Source of the DNA: Chloroflexota bacterium
Lineage (GTDB): Bacteria > Chloroflexota > Anaerolineae > Caldilineales > Caldilineaceae
Direction: 5' to 3'
DNA length: 12,976 bases
Assembly (NCBI GenBank): GCA_003577005.1
Contig: QEUW01000308.1
Span: 1 to 12,976, forward strand
Positions 1 to 8,462 of this stretch are shown here, in pieces (the stretch's first letter is position 1; every line of letters begins with the position of its first letter). The notes beneath the pieces are model-generated. The model made no database searches, was not told where the DNA came from, and worked only from the letters and a program-made list of their open reading frames with translations. Both the position numbers and the translations under genes were made by a program.

Positions 1-67
1 CGAATTGACTGCTGTCTTATCACTCTTTAATTGTTAATGTGCCCCCCTGACTTTCGCCAGGCCCTCT

Positions 68-96
68 ACTATACCAAAACCCCCACCACCCGTCAA
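68..96 (-). promoter_or_regulatory. Leftward sigma70-like promoter P4
   Basis: On the minus strand TTGACG (91-96) is followed by a 17-nt spacer and TATAGT (68-73). It is the copy nearest the left edge. The spacer is very G-rich, unlike those of the other three copies. Confidence 0.55.
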
Positions 97-186
97 GTAT
101 CCTGCATTACAATTTGCACATTGCCTTTGCTATTCCGTAATGCTCGAATCTGTTTTTCAGATACCCAACCGTGAGCAGGACTTCAA

Positions 187-215
187 AGTATACCCTAACC
201 GCTTTTGGCTGTCAA
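187..215 (-). promoter_or_regulatory. Leftward sigma70-like promoter P3
   Basis: On the minus strand TTGACA (210-215), a 17-nt spacer and TATACT (187-192) give a perfect -35 box and a -10 box with one mismatch. The flank ATTTGACA is shared with P1 and P2. Confidence 0.6.
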
Positions 216-312
216 ATTTCAATCCCAGTTCTCGCAATCACAATTTATGCTCTTGCCTGGTATTTGAAATCCACCACAACCAGACCTGCCTATTCGCCAG
301 GCACAAGCGCTT

Positions 313-341
313 AGCCTAACAGACACGTTTACGCTTGTCAA
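313..341 (-). promoter_or_regulatory. Leftward sigma70-like promoter P2
   Basis: On the minus strand TTGACA (336-341), a 17-nt spacer and TAGGCT (313-318). The -10 is weak, but P2 and P1 match as TAACAGAC-N10-TTGTCAAAT on the plus strand, so the two look like copies of one element. Confidence 0.5.
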
Positions 342-453
342 ATCCCGATGCGAAGTTTTTCACATCTTGATTCAACGAGGACAATGTTCCGTCCTGATTG
401 CATCCTGTTTACTGACTGGAAGTTGTTAAACTTGCGCCTTGAGGTATGTCTAT

Positions 454-482
454 ATAATAACAGACCTGCTCTCCGTTGTCAA
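454..482 (-). promoter_or_regulatory. Leftward sigma70-like promoter P1
   Basis: On the minus strand TTGACA (477-482), a 17-nt spacer and TATTAT (454-459). The -35 begins one base after the 17-bp hairpin that ends the solute-binding protein gene, so the hairpin may insulate the array from that gene or act as an operator for P1. Confidence 0.6.
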
Positions 483-483
483 A

Positions 484-525
484 TATGCGTGGATGCAAAA
501 CGGGTCAATTTTGCATCCACGCATA
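484..525 (-). terminator. Perfect 17-bp inverted repeat at the end of the solute-binding protein gene
   Basis: TATGCGTGGATGCAAAA (484-500) pairs perfectly with 509-525 around an 8-nt loop (501-508). The TGA stop of the minus-strand gene (505-507) lies in the loop, so one arm encodes the last codons of the protein. On the minus strand the hairpin is followed by only three consecutive Ts and then the P1 -35 box. It is therefore an imperfect intrinsic terminator; a large operator is the alternative. Confidence 0.5.
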
Positions 526-2322
526 CACCCCCCACGGCCCAGGCCGGACGTTTTGCCAGCGCGCCCGGTAGGCCCAGGTATGGAGCGGTCCCCCCAGGGG
601 AATCAAGGCTGTCTGTTCGTACAGCCGCTGTTGAACCCCCCTGTACCGCTCGCCTCGCGCTACAGGATCACACCCAGGCCACTGCGCTGCTGCATCTAGC
701 CAGGTGTCTATTTCTCTATCTTGAAAACTGACGAAGTTAAGACCACTACCTGGTAGATCGTCGCGGCTATGCCAGAAAGTGCTGGTCGCCGGGTCGGGAC
801 CAACGTTCTCCCAACCTGCTATCGCCAGGTCAAAGCGTTGGCCGAGCAGGGTATCTGCCATCTCTTCAAATGGGAGTGGTGTAAACTGGATTTCGATGCC
901 AACCTGTGCCAGTTGCTGCTGCACCAGTTCACCAATACGAACCCGCAGTGCGCTGTCATCATTGGTGAGCAGTGCCAGCGCCAATTGAATGCCGTCCCGC
1001 TCACGGATACCGTCACCATCGTTATCAGTCCAGCCGGCGGTTGTGAGCAAGCTGGCCGCCTGCACCCGGTCGAGTTCATAGGGGGGCAGGTTAGCGGTGT
1101 ATGCCCAGGGTACGCTGGGCAAAATGTAGCTGGCCTGGCGGTAGTATTGGTCGTCGTAGGCCGCCTCAAGTAGTTGTGGATAATCGAGAGCCAGCGCAAT
1201 TGCCCGGCGAACCCGTGAATCACCCAGAATCGGATGAGGCGGCTGGGGAGTCTGCGCACCGGTTGCATCTTGCCCTGGCTGTGGATTCTGCGGGTCGGCC
1301 AGGTTGAGCGCCAGAAAGCTATAACTATCGGCTCGGAACTGATAAAGGGTGATCTCCCTCCGGCCTTGAACTACCTCCACCTGGTCGGATGGGACGAACG
1401 TGGCGTCGACGGCACCAGCCAGCAACTGGGCAACCCGCAGCGTCGCATCGGGCAGAATCCGATAGCGCCATTCATCCAGGTGGGGCGCACCTCGCCAGTA
1501 AGTGGGGTTCCTCACCAGGCGGATCTCCTCGCCCGGTTTCCATTCGGCAAAACGAAAGGGGCCGGCACTGACTTCCGGTGCGGTATTGAAAGGATTCTCG
1601 CGCAAGTCGCTAAAGTCTACGCGGTAAAGATGGCTTGGGAGCAACGGCTGCCGCAACAGATGCAGTGCAGCACAATCGGCTCTAGTCAGTGCCACCACAA
1701 CGGTGTGGTCATCCCGTGCAGTAACCTGTTCGATAGCTTGTAGACCGGCGCGAAAGGGGCTCTGCACGTCTTCGTCGGCCAGGGCGGCAAAGGTGTACTG
1801 GACATCTTGCGCTGTGACAGGCTGCCCATCGCTCCAGGTGACGCCACTACGCACGGTGAATGTATAGATGCGGCCATCGTCCGACCACTCCCATCTGTCA
1901 GCGAGCCCAGTGGGTGTGACCCATCCACCCTGCGGGTCCTGGCCGACAAGCGCCGGCCAGAGCAGCCGGGCAACTGCCTGGCTAGTCTCGTTGACGGTCA
2001 GGAGAGGGTTAAAGGTATCAGCATCTTGTGCAACAGCCTCGATAAAGACACCGCCGGGGGCAGGTGCCTCTATCTGGAGACTATCTTGGGCCACAAGTAG
2101 GGATGAGGTTGTCGCTGTGGTCGTAACAGCCACAGGTGCCGGCACAGGCGTCGCGCCGGCAGACACGCCATTGGGACCCAAGAGAGCTGTGTCTTTTGCG
2201 AGCGTAATCGCCTGGTCTGGAGTAGGCTCAGGGACAGCCACGAGGCGCAGGCTAATGCTCACAAGCGTCAGGAGTAGAGTTGCGCCAGCTAAGACAAACA
2301 GAGGCCGGATACTTACAAACAC
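505..2322 (-). CDS. ABC transporter substrate-binding protein, family 5 (peptide/nickel type)
   Basis: This 605-aa protein resembles the extracellular binding subunits of oligopeptide ABC transporters (SBP_bac_5). A hydrophobic N-terminal segment (about residues 8-29) acts as signal or anchor; no lipobox cysteine is seen. A Pro/Thr/Ala-rich linker runs to about residue 90, then the binding domain begins (EAVAQDADTFNPLL). The family signature DVQYTFAAL lies near residue 171, and RVRRAIALALDYPQLLEAA, typical of the second lobe, near 370-388. DNDGDGIRERDG near 432-443 is a Ca-binding-like loop common in this family. The start is GTG at 2322, the only plausible start after an in-frame TGA at 2335-2337; there is no clear Shine-Dalgarno. 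No permease or ATPase gene adjoins it, so it is an orphan. The ligand cannot be predicted. Confidence 0.9.
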   Translation of the reverse strand: MFVSIRPLFVLAGATLLLTLVSISLRLVAVPEPTPDQAITLAKDTALLGPNGVSAGATPVPAPVAVTTTATTSSLLVAQDSLQIEAPAPGGVFIEAVAQDADTFNPLLTVNETSQAVARLLWPALVGQDPQGGWVTPTGLADRWEWSDDGRIYTFTVRSGVTWSDGQPVTAQDVQYTFAALADEDVQSPFRAGLQAIEQVTARDDHTVVVALTRADCAALHLLRQPLLPSHLYRVDFSDLRENPFNTAPEVSAGPFRFAEWKPGEEIRLVRNPTYWRGAPHLDEWRYRILPDATLRVAQLLAGAVDATFVPSDQVEVVQGRREITLYQFRADSYSFLALNLADPQNPQPGQDATGAQTPQPPHPILGDSRVRRAIALALDYPQLLEAAYDDQYYRQASYILPSVPWAYTANLPPYELDRVQAASLLTTAGWTDNDGDGIRERDGIQLALALLTNDDSALRVRIGELVQQQLAQVGIEIQFTPLPFEEMADTLLGQRFDLAIAGWENVGPDPATSTFWHSRDDLPGSGLNFVSFQDREIDTWLDAAAQWPGCDPVARGERYRGVQQRLYEQTALIPLGGPLHTWAYRARWQNVRPGPWGVYAWMQN

Positions 2323-2377
2323 AAGTCTGCCAGTTCAAAGATCAATCACCACTGCCGGACCGTTGTCAGGCGTTGCC

Positions 2378-2405
2378 ATTATAATCAGGAAACTGTAGCT
2401 TCAAA
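2378..2405 (-). promoter_or_regulatory. Promoter of the substrate-binding protein gene
   Basis: On the minus strand TTTGAA (2400-2405), a 16-nt spacer and a perfect TATAAT (2378-2383). This predicts a start near 2371 and a leader of about 50 nt before the GTG at 2322. Confidence 0.5.
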
Positions 2406-2715
2406 AATCAACTCTGGTAGATGGCTCAGTCTCGATCCCATCTTGAGCAGTTGAGCGGGCGAGCTGCCCTGGGCAGCAGCCATTTGCGATCCCTGGTGGC
2501 TCAAATGGCGCGGAGGGACTACCCGAAGGCGGAAGAAGAGTTTGCGCTCATGGCCCGTACATGCGCCCCCACGCCAGGATCAACCTGATCAGGCAAGCGC
2601 TGCCGGTATAGTGAGAGAGCCCGCAGATATTCTACAGAAAAGACCGGTCGCATCTCAGGCCCTACCGCACCACGAGCGATAAGAAGACTCGCCACAACCA
2701 GATCAAGAACACTTG

Positions 2716-2724
2716 TGATAAAAT
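2716..2724 (+). promoter_or_regulatory. Extended -10 promoter of the regulator gene, probably leaderless
   Basis: TGATAAAAT (2716-2724) matches the extended -10 consensus TGnTATAAT with one mismatch; no -35 box is seen. Transcription would begin about 7 nt downstream, essentially at the GTG at 2731. There is no Shine-Dalgarno before either candidate start, which fits a leaderless mRNA. Confidence 0.4.
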
Positions 2725-2730
2725 AATAGC

Positions 2731-5349
2731 GTGGACATGATTACTTCCTTCGGAGAGTGGCTGCGCCGCCGACGCCGGGCCCTCGATATGACCCAAGACG
2801 AACTGGCCGAGCGGGTCGGTCTCTCTATATCGGCGATCCGCAAAATTGAAAGCGATGAGCGGCGACCCTCACGCGAGGTTGCCCATCTACTGGCCGAGGT
2901 ACTGGAGATCCCGGCGGATGCGCACGCACAGTTTGTCAAAGTGGCGCGCGCCGAATTGCGAACCGAACGGTTGGGGGAGGTTCAGCCGCCGGCCCCCTCA
3001 GCCCCGCCTCCATCGCGCACCAGCCGTCTACTCGCGCCACTGACCCCAATGGTGGGGCGTCAGGTAGAGTTGGCCGAGGTGCAACAGCTCTTGCGCAACC
3101 CGGAATGCCGGTTGTTGACCCTGGTAGGGCTCGGCGGTGTCGGCAAGACAAGGCTCGCCCTCGAGGCTGCAACAACCCTGCAAGACGACTTCGCCGACGG
3201 GGTCTTCTTTGTGCCCCTGGCGGGTGTCAGTGCGCCGCAATTCGTCCTGCCGGCGATTGGCAACACCCTGGGTCTATCTTTCTCTATGCCCGCTGACCCA
3301 AAGAGAGAGATCATTGGTTATTTACAGGACAAAGCGCTGCTCCTGGTCTTGGATAATTTGGAACACCTGTTGTCACCTGTGCCGGCCAGTAACCAGGCAG
3401 GCGATAGCGAGCAAGATGGGGCCGAACTCCTGGCCGCACTTCTCACCCAAACGCGGCGTGTCAAGCTACTCATCACTTCACGCATACCATTGGGTCTTTA
3501 CGGGGAGTGGCTGTTCGAGTTACAGGGTTTGTCTACACCGGAACTGGCAAACGACTTTTCTGCCTTGACGGTAACGCACGCTGAGCGCAATAGCGCCGTA
3601 GCCATGTTTTTGCAGGTCGCCCGCCGGGTGCAAAACAGCTTTGCATTGACCCGTGACAATTTACCTGCGGTCGTGCGTATCTGCCGTCTTGTCGAAGGCT
3701 TGCCGCTGGGTATTGAACTGGCAGCGGCCTGGGTTCGCACCCTCTCTTGCAATGAAATTGCCGACGAGATCGAGCGGACGGTCGATTTTCTATCCGTCAC
3801 CCGGCGCGATTCGTTGGGCCGCCACCACAGTTTGCGCGCCGTGTTCGACTATTCGTGGAAGCTGTTGGCAAATGAAGAGCAAGAGGCGATCAGCCGGCTG
3901 TCCGTCTTTCGTGGGGGCTTTACCCGCCAGGCCGCGGGCCAGGTGGCCGGGGCATCGTTACCGGTCTTGTCGGCCCTGGTGGCCAAGTCGCTGCTCCGCC
4001 GCGGCGAAGCGGACCGCTATGACCTGCACCCTCTGATCCGGCAGTTCGCCGCCGAAAAATTGGCCGAATTGGGTGAAGCGGAAACGACCGGGCAGCGCCA
4101 TCTTGTCTACTGCCTGGCGTTGGCCGAAGCGGCAGAACCACACCTGGCCGGCGCCGGCCAGGTTGAGTGGATGGATCAACTGGCGCACGAGCACGATAAC
4201 TTACGCGGGGCCTTGCGCTGGGCGCTAGACCAGCATGACCGTGAGTCCGCTTTGCGTCTGAGCAGCGCTCTACGCGCCTTTTGGGAGGTACGCGGCCACA
4301 TTGGCGAGGGACGACGTTGGCTGGAGCAGGCGTTGAACCTTACCAGGCCAGCTGCGACCGGGTTGCAGGGGAAAGCGTATCAGGCCGCAGGCCAACTGGC
4401 GCTAGAACAGCATGATCTACAAGCCGCTTTTCCCTTGTTAGAAACCAGCCTGTCGCTCTGCCGTGAAACCGGAGACGCCGCCGCCACTGCCGCTGCGCTC
4501 AGCAGCCTGGGTCGCGCGGCCTGGCTACGAGGTGAAAGCCAACGGGCGCGCACCCTTTATGAGGAGTCGCTCTCTTTATATCGGGCCGTTGGAAATCGAG
4601 AAGGCATTGCCAGAGTGCTCAATGGGCTGGGTTTGCTGGCGATGCGTTTGCGCGAACTGAAACCTGCGGCCCAGTTCTTGACCGAGGGAGTTGCCCTCGA
4701 TGAGGAGTTGGGCAATCACAAAGAGGTTGCCCGCGCGCTCTTCAATCTTGGCATGGTCTATGTGCGCATGGAGAATGAAGCCGCCCGCGCCCAGGCTTAC
4801 TTTGAAACCAGTATTACACGCTGCCGGCAAGTTGGCTATGTTCGCTTTGAGGCATACGCGCTCAACAATCTGGCTATGCTGGCGCTGCACCGGGATGATT
4901 CACGACAAGCGATGATACTGGCGCAGGAGAGCCTGCGTTTGTGCCAGGAGGTTGAAGATTGGCTGGGCGCCTGCTATGCGCTGATCAACCTGGGTCACAG
5001 CGCCCTTGACTTGCATGATCCTGACCGGGCTATCCAAGCCTTGCGTGACTGCGCCAACCTGCTTCATCCGGGACAAGATCAAGAGGTCGCACTCTGGTTG
5101 CTCGAAGCCTGTGCCCGCCTGGCAGTTGCACGAGGGCAACCGACTGCCGCTGTACGCTTGGCCGGTGCGGCCGCTGCGCTACGCTCGGCCAGGCGGTTGC
5201 ATCTGCCGCCGACGGCTCAGCACTATTTCGACAAAATTGTACACGGGTTGCGCAGCGAACTTGACGTTGCAATCTTTGCCGCTGCTCAGGCCGAAGGCGA
5301 GGCTATGACGCTGGAACGGGCGACCCACGAGGCGCTGACCCTTCTGTGA
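2731..5349 (+). CDS. XRE-family HTH regulator with NB-ARC (STAND) ATPase and TPR repeats
   Basis: This 872-aa cytoplasmic protein is built like a STAND signalling ATPase. An XRE helix-turn-helix spans residues 5-70 (TQDELAERVGLSISAIRKIE). A P-loop GLGGVGKT lies at 133-140 with Lys139, a Walker B LLLVLDN at 203-209, a sensor-like KLLITSR at 245-251 and the GLPL motif at 323-326. A winged-helix-like segment follows (about 370-450), then a helical region with about six TPR-like repeats (roughly 545-780). Families of this type bind a ligand or partner through the TPRs, oligomerise with ATP and control transcription; the signal and targets here are unknown. Start is GTG at 2731; ATG at 2737 is an equally good alternative and drops two residues. 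It diverges from the binding protein gene, a possible target. Confidence 0.88.
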   Translation: MDMITSFGEWLRRRRRALDMTQDELAERVGLSISAIRKIESDERRPSREVAHLLAEVLEIPADAHAQFVKVARAELRTERLGEVQPPAPSAPPPSRTSRLLAPLTPMVGRQVELAEVQQLLRNPECRLLTLVGLGGVGKTRLALEAATTLQDDFADGVFFVPLAGVSAPQFVLPAIGNTLGLSFSMPADPKREIIGYLQDKALLLVLDNLEHLLSPVPASNQAGDSEQDGAELLAALLTQTRRVKLLITSRIPLGLYGEWLFELQGLSTPELANDFSALTVTHAERNSAVAMFLQVARRVQNSFALTRDNLPAVVRICRLVEGLPLGIELAAAWVRTLSCNEIADEIERTVDFLSVTRRDSLGRHHSLRAVFDYSWKLLANEEQEAISRLSVFRGGFTRQAAGQVAGASLPVLSALVAKSLLRRGEADRYDLHPLIRQFAAEKLAELGEAETTGQRHLVYCLALAEAAEPHLAGAGQVEWMDQLAHEHDNLRGALRWALDQHDRESALRLSSALRAFWEVRGHIGEGRRWLEQALNLTRPAATGLQGKAYQAAGQLALEQHDLQAAFPLLETSLSLCRETGDAAATAAALSSLGRAAWLRGESQRARTLYEESLSLYRAVGNREGIARVLNGLGLLAMRLRELKPAAQFLTEGVALDEELGNHKEVARALFNLGMVYVRMENEAARAQAYFETSITRCRQVGYVRFEAYALNNLAMLALHRDDSRQAMILAQESLRLCQEVEDWLGACYALINLGHSALDLHDPDRAIQALRDCANLLHPGQDQEVALWLLEACARLAVARGQPTAAVRLAGAAAALRSARRLHLPPTAQHYFDKIVHGLRSELDVAIFAAAQAEGEAMTLERATHEALTLL

Positions 5350-5357
5350 TGATGTTG

Positions 5358-5372
5358 CTACCATGATACCAT
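5358..5372 (+). repeat. 15-bp motif shared with the GT2 promoter
   Basis: CTACCATGATACCAT lies 8 bp after the regulator stop codon. It matches CTATCATGATACCAT (minus strand, 8397-8411) in 14 of 15 positions. It sits about 57 bp upstream of the capA -35 box. A common operator is possible but unproven. Confidence 0.35.
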
Positions 5373-5429
5373 CTGGCTGGCAGGTCCAACCGCGTATCTT
5401 CTAAAAAGCCTAGTACAGTTCGGCTGGCT

Positions 5430-5458
5430 TTGCCTGGCTATGCGGCCTTTGCTATACT
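5430..5458 (+). promoter_or_regulatory. Promoter of the CapA-like gene
   Basis: TTGCCT (5430-5435), a 17-nt spacer and TATACT (5453-5458), followed by a leader of about 44 nt. The gene therefore need not be transcribed with the regulator upstream. Confidence 0.55.
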
Positions 5459-5508
5459 CGTAGCGAATATGGACCGCGCCCGATCGACGTTCTCAACCAA
5501 AGGATAAG

Positions 5509-7167
<1,659 letters not shown>

Positions 7168-7176
7168 TAAAAGGGC

Positions 7177-8310
7177 TCATAACTCCAACAACAACGCCAC
7201 CAACAGCGCCGCCCGGCCGGCGATCTGATCGACCTCGATATGCTCATGGTCGGCGTGGGCGCCGGCGCCGGGAACCCCCAACCCGTCGAGTGTCGGGACC
7301 CCCAACGCACCGGTGATGTTGCCATCGCTGCCACCGCCGGTGCTCCCTTCCTGCAAATCCAGGCCCAATTTGTGACCGATGGCCTGCGCACGGTGAAACA
7401 GGTCACGTGTTACCTTCGCTTCTAGCGGAGGACGGTTCCAGCCGCCGTGAACCTCGAGGGTAGCGCCCGGTGTCACCGGCTGCAAACCCTCGATGGCTCC
7501 AGTGATTCGGTCGGCCTCCGTTTGTGTCCAGGCGCGGACATCGATCAGAGCCCGGGCGTGCGGCGCTACGACGTTGGACACAGTGCCCCCCTCCACCACA
7601 CCGACGTTGACGGTCGTGCCTTTTTCCATGTCGGTGAGGCTGTGGAGCTTGAGGACCTGATGCGCCAGCTCCTGGATGGCGCTGACGCCCTTCTCTGGCT
7701 CGATCCCGGCGTGGGCGGCGCGACCGGTGATGTTCAGTTCCCAACCACCTACACCTTTACGGGAGGTCTTGAGCACACCGCCCGGCAGGGGGGATTCCAT
7801 CACCAACACATATGCGGACCGCCGCGCCTCCTCTTCGATCAACGCCCGGGAGCTGTAGCTGCCGATCTCCTCGTCTGAAGTCATCAAGACCGTCACCGGC
7901 CGGGGCAGTTCTAGCCTGAGGTCGCGCACTGCCCGCAGCGCATATTCGGCGAGCACCAGGCTGGATTGCATGTCGAAGATGCCCGGCCCATAGGCTTTAC
8001 CCTCCTCGACACGAAAGGGGTGCGTTGCCAGCGAACCCACGGCCCAGACTGTGTCGTAATGGCAGAGCACCAGAGCAGGCTGTGCATTTGGGTCCGTCTG
8101 TGGGGTGGCAACGACCGCACGTACATGGTTGCCGCGCTCGCCACCGGGAATGATCGTCACTTGGGCGCCCGCGGCGCGCATCCGTGCGGCCAGCAATTCG
8201 GCAAAGGCATCGAGCCGCGGTTTGTCGTGGCTAGGGGTCTCCTGGCTCACGAGTTCGCCGATCACCGCCAGCATCTCTTCCTGGCGGGCTGAAAAATAGT
8301 CGATCAACAA
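7177..8310 (-). CDS. M20 family zinc metallopeptidase (carboxypeptidase G2-like)
   Basis: This 377-aa peptidase resembles glutamate carboxypeptidases that release C-terminal glutamate or related residues using two zinc ions. All expected residues are present: His84 and Asp86 in CHYDTV, Asp113 in GIFDM, general base Glu147 and ligand Glu148 in SDEEIGS, Glu172 in MESPL, and His352 in GAHADHEH. The dimerisation domain (GRAAHAGIEPEKG) lies between. No signal peptide is seen, so it is probably cytoplasmic. Start is TTG at 8310, because AAGGAGA (8318-8324) lies 7 nt upstream and the N-terminus (LLIDYFSARQEEML) then matches the family. Upstream ATGs at 8355 and 8358 and a TTG at 8385 keep the frame open but overlap the promoter. 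The gene runs opposite to its neighbours and is probably monocistronic. Confidence 0.9.
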   Translation of the reverse strand: MLIDYFSARQEEMLAVIGELVSQETPSHDKPRLDAFAELLAARMRAAGAQVTIIPGGERGNHVRAVVATPQTDPNAQPALVLCHYDTVWAVGSLATHPFRVEEGKAYGPGIFDMQSSLVLAEYALRAVRDLRLELPRPVTVLMTSDEEIGSYSSRALIEEEARRSAYVLVMESPLPGGVLKTSRKGVGGWELNITGRAAHAGIEPEKGVSAIQELAHQVLKLHSLTDMEKGTTVNVGVVEGGTVSNVVAPHARALIDVRAWTQTEADRITGAIEGLQPVTPGATLEVHGGWNRPPLEAKVTRDLFHRAQAIGHKLGLDLQEGSTGGGSDGNITGALGVPTLDGLGVPGAGAHADHEHIEVDQIAGRAALLVALLLEL

Positions 8311-8356
8311 AGGTGTCTCTCCTTTTGGTTTATGGGATACGGTTTGGTTGGTCATC

Positions 8357-8385
8357 ATTGTACCTGACACAGATTCACAACCCAA
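8357..8385 (-). promoter_or_regulatory. Promoter of the M20 peptidase gene
   Basis: On the minus strand TTGGGT (8380-8385), a 17-nt spacer and TACAAT (8357-8362). The -10 box overlaps the ATG at 8358, so the transcript would begin downstream of both upstream ATGs. This supports the TTG start at 8310. Confidence 0.5.
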
Positions 8386-8414
8386 TTGACCAAGCTATGG
8401 TATCATGATAGAAT
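8386..8414 (+). promoter_or_regulatory. Promoter of the GT2-YfhO operon
   Basis: TTGACC (8386-8391), a 17-nt spacer and TAGAAT (8409-8414). Its -35 box directly abuts the -35 box of the divergent peptidase promoter. The perfect palindrome TATCATGATA (8401-8410) straddles the spacer and -10, a position where a bound regulator would block transcription. Confidence 0.55.
8397..8411 (-). repeat. Second copy of the 15-bp motif, inside the GT2 promoter
   Basis: Minus strand CTATCATGATACCAT, differing by one base from the plus-strand copy at 5358-5372. It contains the 10-bp palindrome at 8401-8410 and overlaps the -10 box. Confidence 0.35.
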
Positions 8415-8462
8415 CTGCCGTCTGCTTGTATCACACGCACAAAACCGGTAGCGAGGATAGCT

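Larger units (their letters stand above)
1..504. other. Non-coding control region with a leftward promoter array
   Basis: No convincing protein or RNA gene is visible here. Short open frames on the plus strand have no ribosome binding site and no family resemblance. The stretch is organised instead as four leftward promoter-like units, with -35 boxes ending at 96, 215, 341 and 482, so 119 to 141 bp apart. Units 2 and 4 also share the 10-mer TTCGCCAGGC (plus strand, 293-302 and 53-62) downstream of their -10 boxes. All four units point at a gene left of the window, whose identity cannot be seen. Multi-promoter leaders of this kind are typical of rRNA operons and other very highly expressed genes, which is inference only. 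Confidence 0.6.
2323..2730. other. Divergent intergenic region between binding protein and regulator
   Basis: This 408-bp gap holds the two outward promoters and no confident gene. Small open frames exist on both strands and overlap one another. The best forward one is a 55-codon ATG frame at 2421-2588 (start MAQSRSHLEQLSGRAALG), without a ribosome binding site. Dyad symmetries that could be operators are GCTGCCC-T-GGGCAGC (2463-2477), GCCATTTG/CAAATGGC (2479-2486 and 2502-2509) and CCTGATCAGG (2584-2593). The large regulator next door is a natural candidate to bind here, but that is only inference. Confidence 0.5.

Noticed and set aside
14..40. boxA-like CTCTTTAA near the left edge, as in rRNA leaders
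   Set aside because: It reads on the plus strand, opposite to the promoter array, so it cannot serve the leftward transcript.
104..143. GCATTAC/GTAATGC inverted repeat as a terminator between promoter units
   Set aside because: Only a 7-bp stem with a 26-nt loop and no T tract; likely chance.
348..731. Plus-strand open frame at the left end
   Set aside because: It crosses the promoter array and the antisense end of the binding protein gene, has no ribosome binding site and resembles no family.
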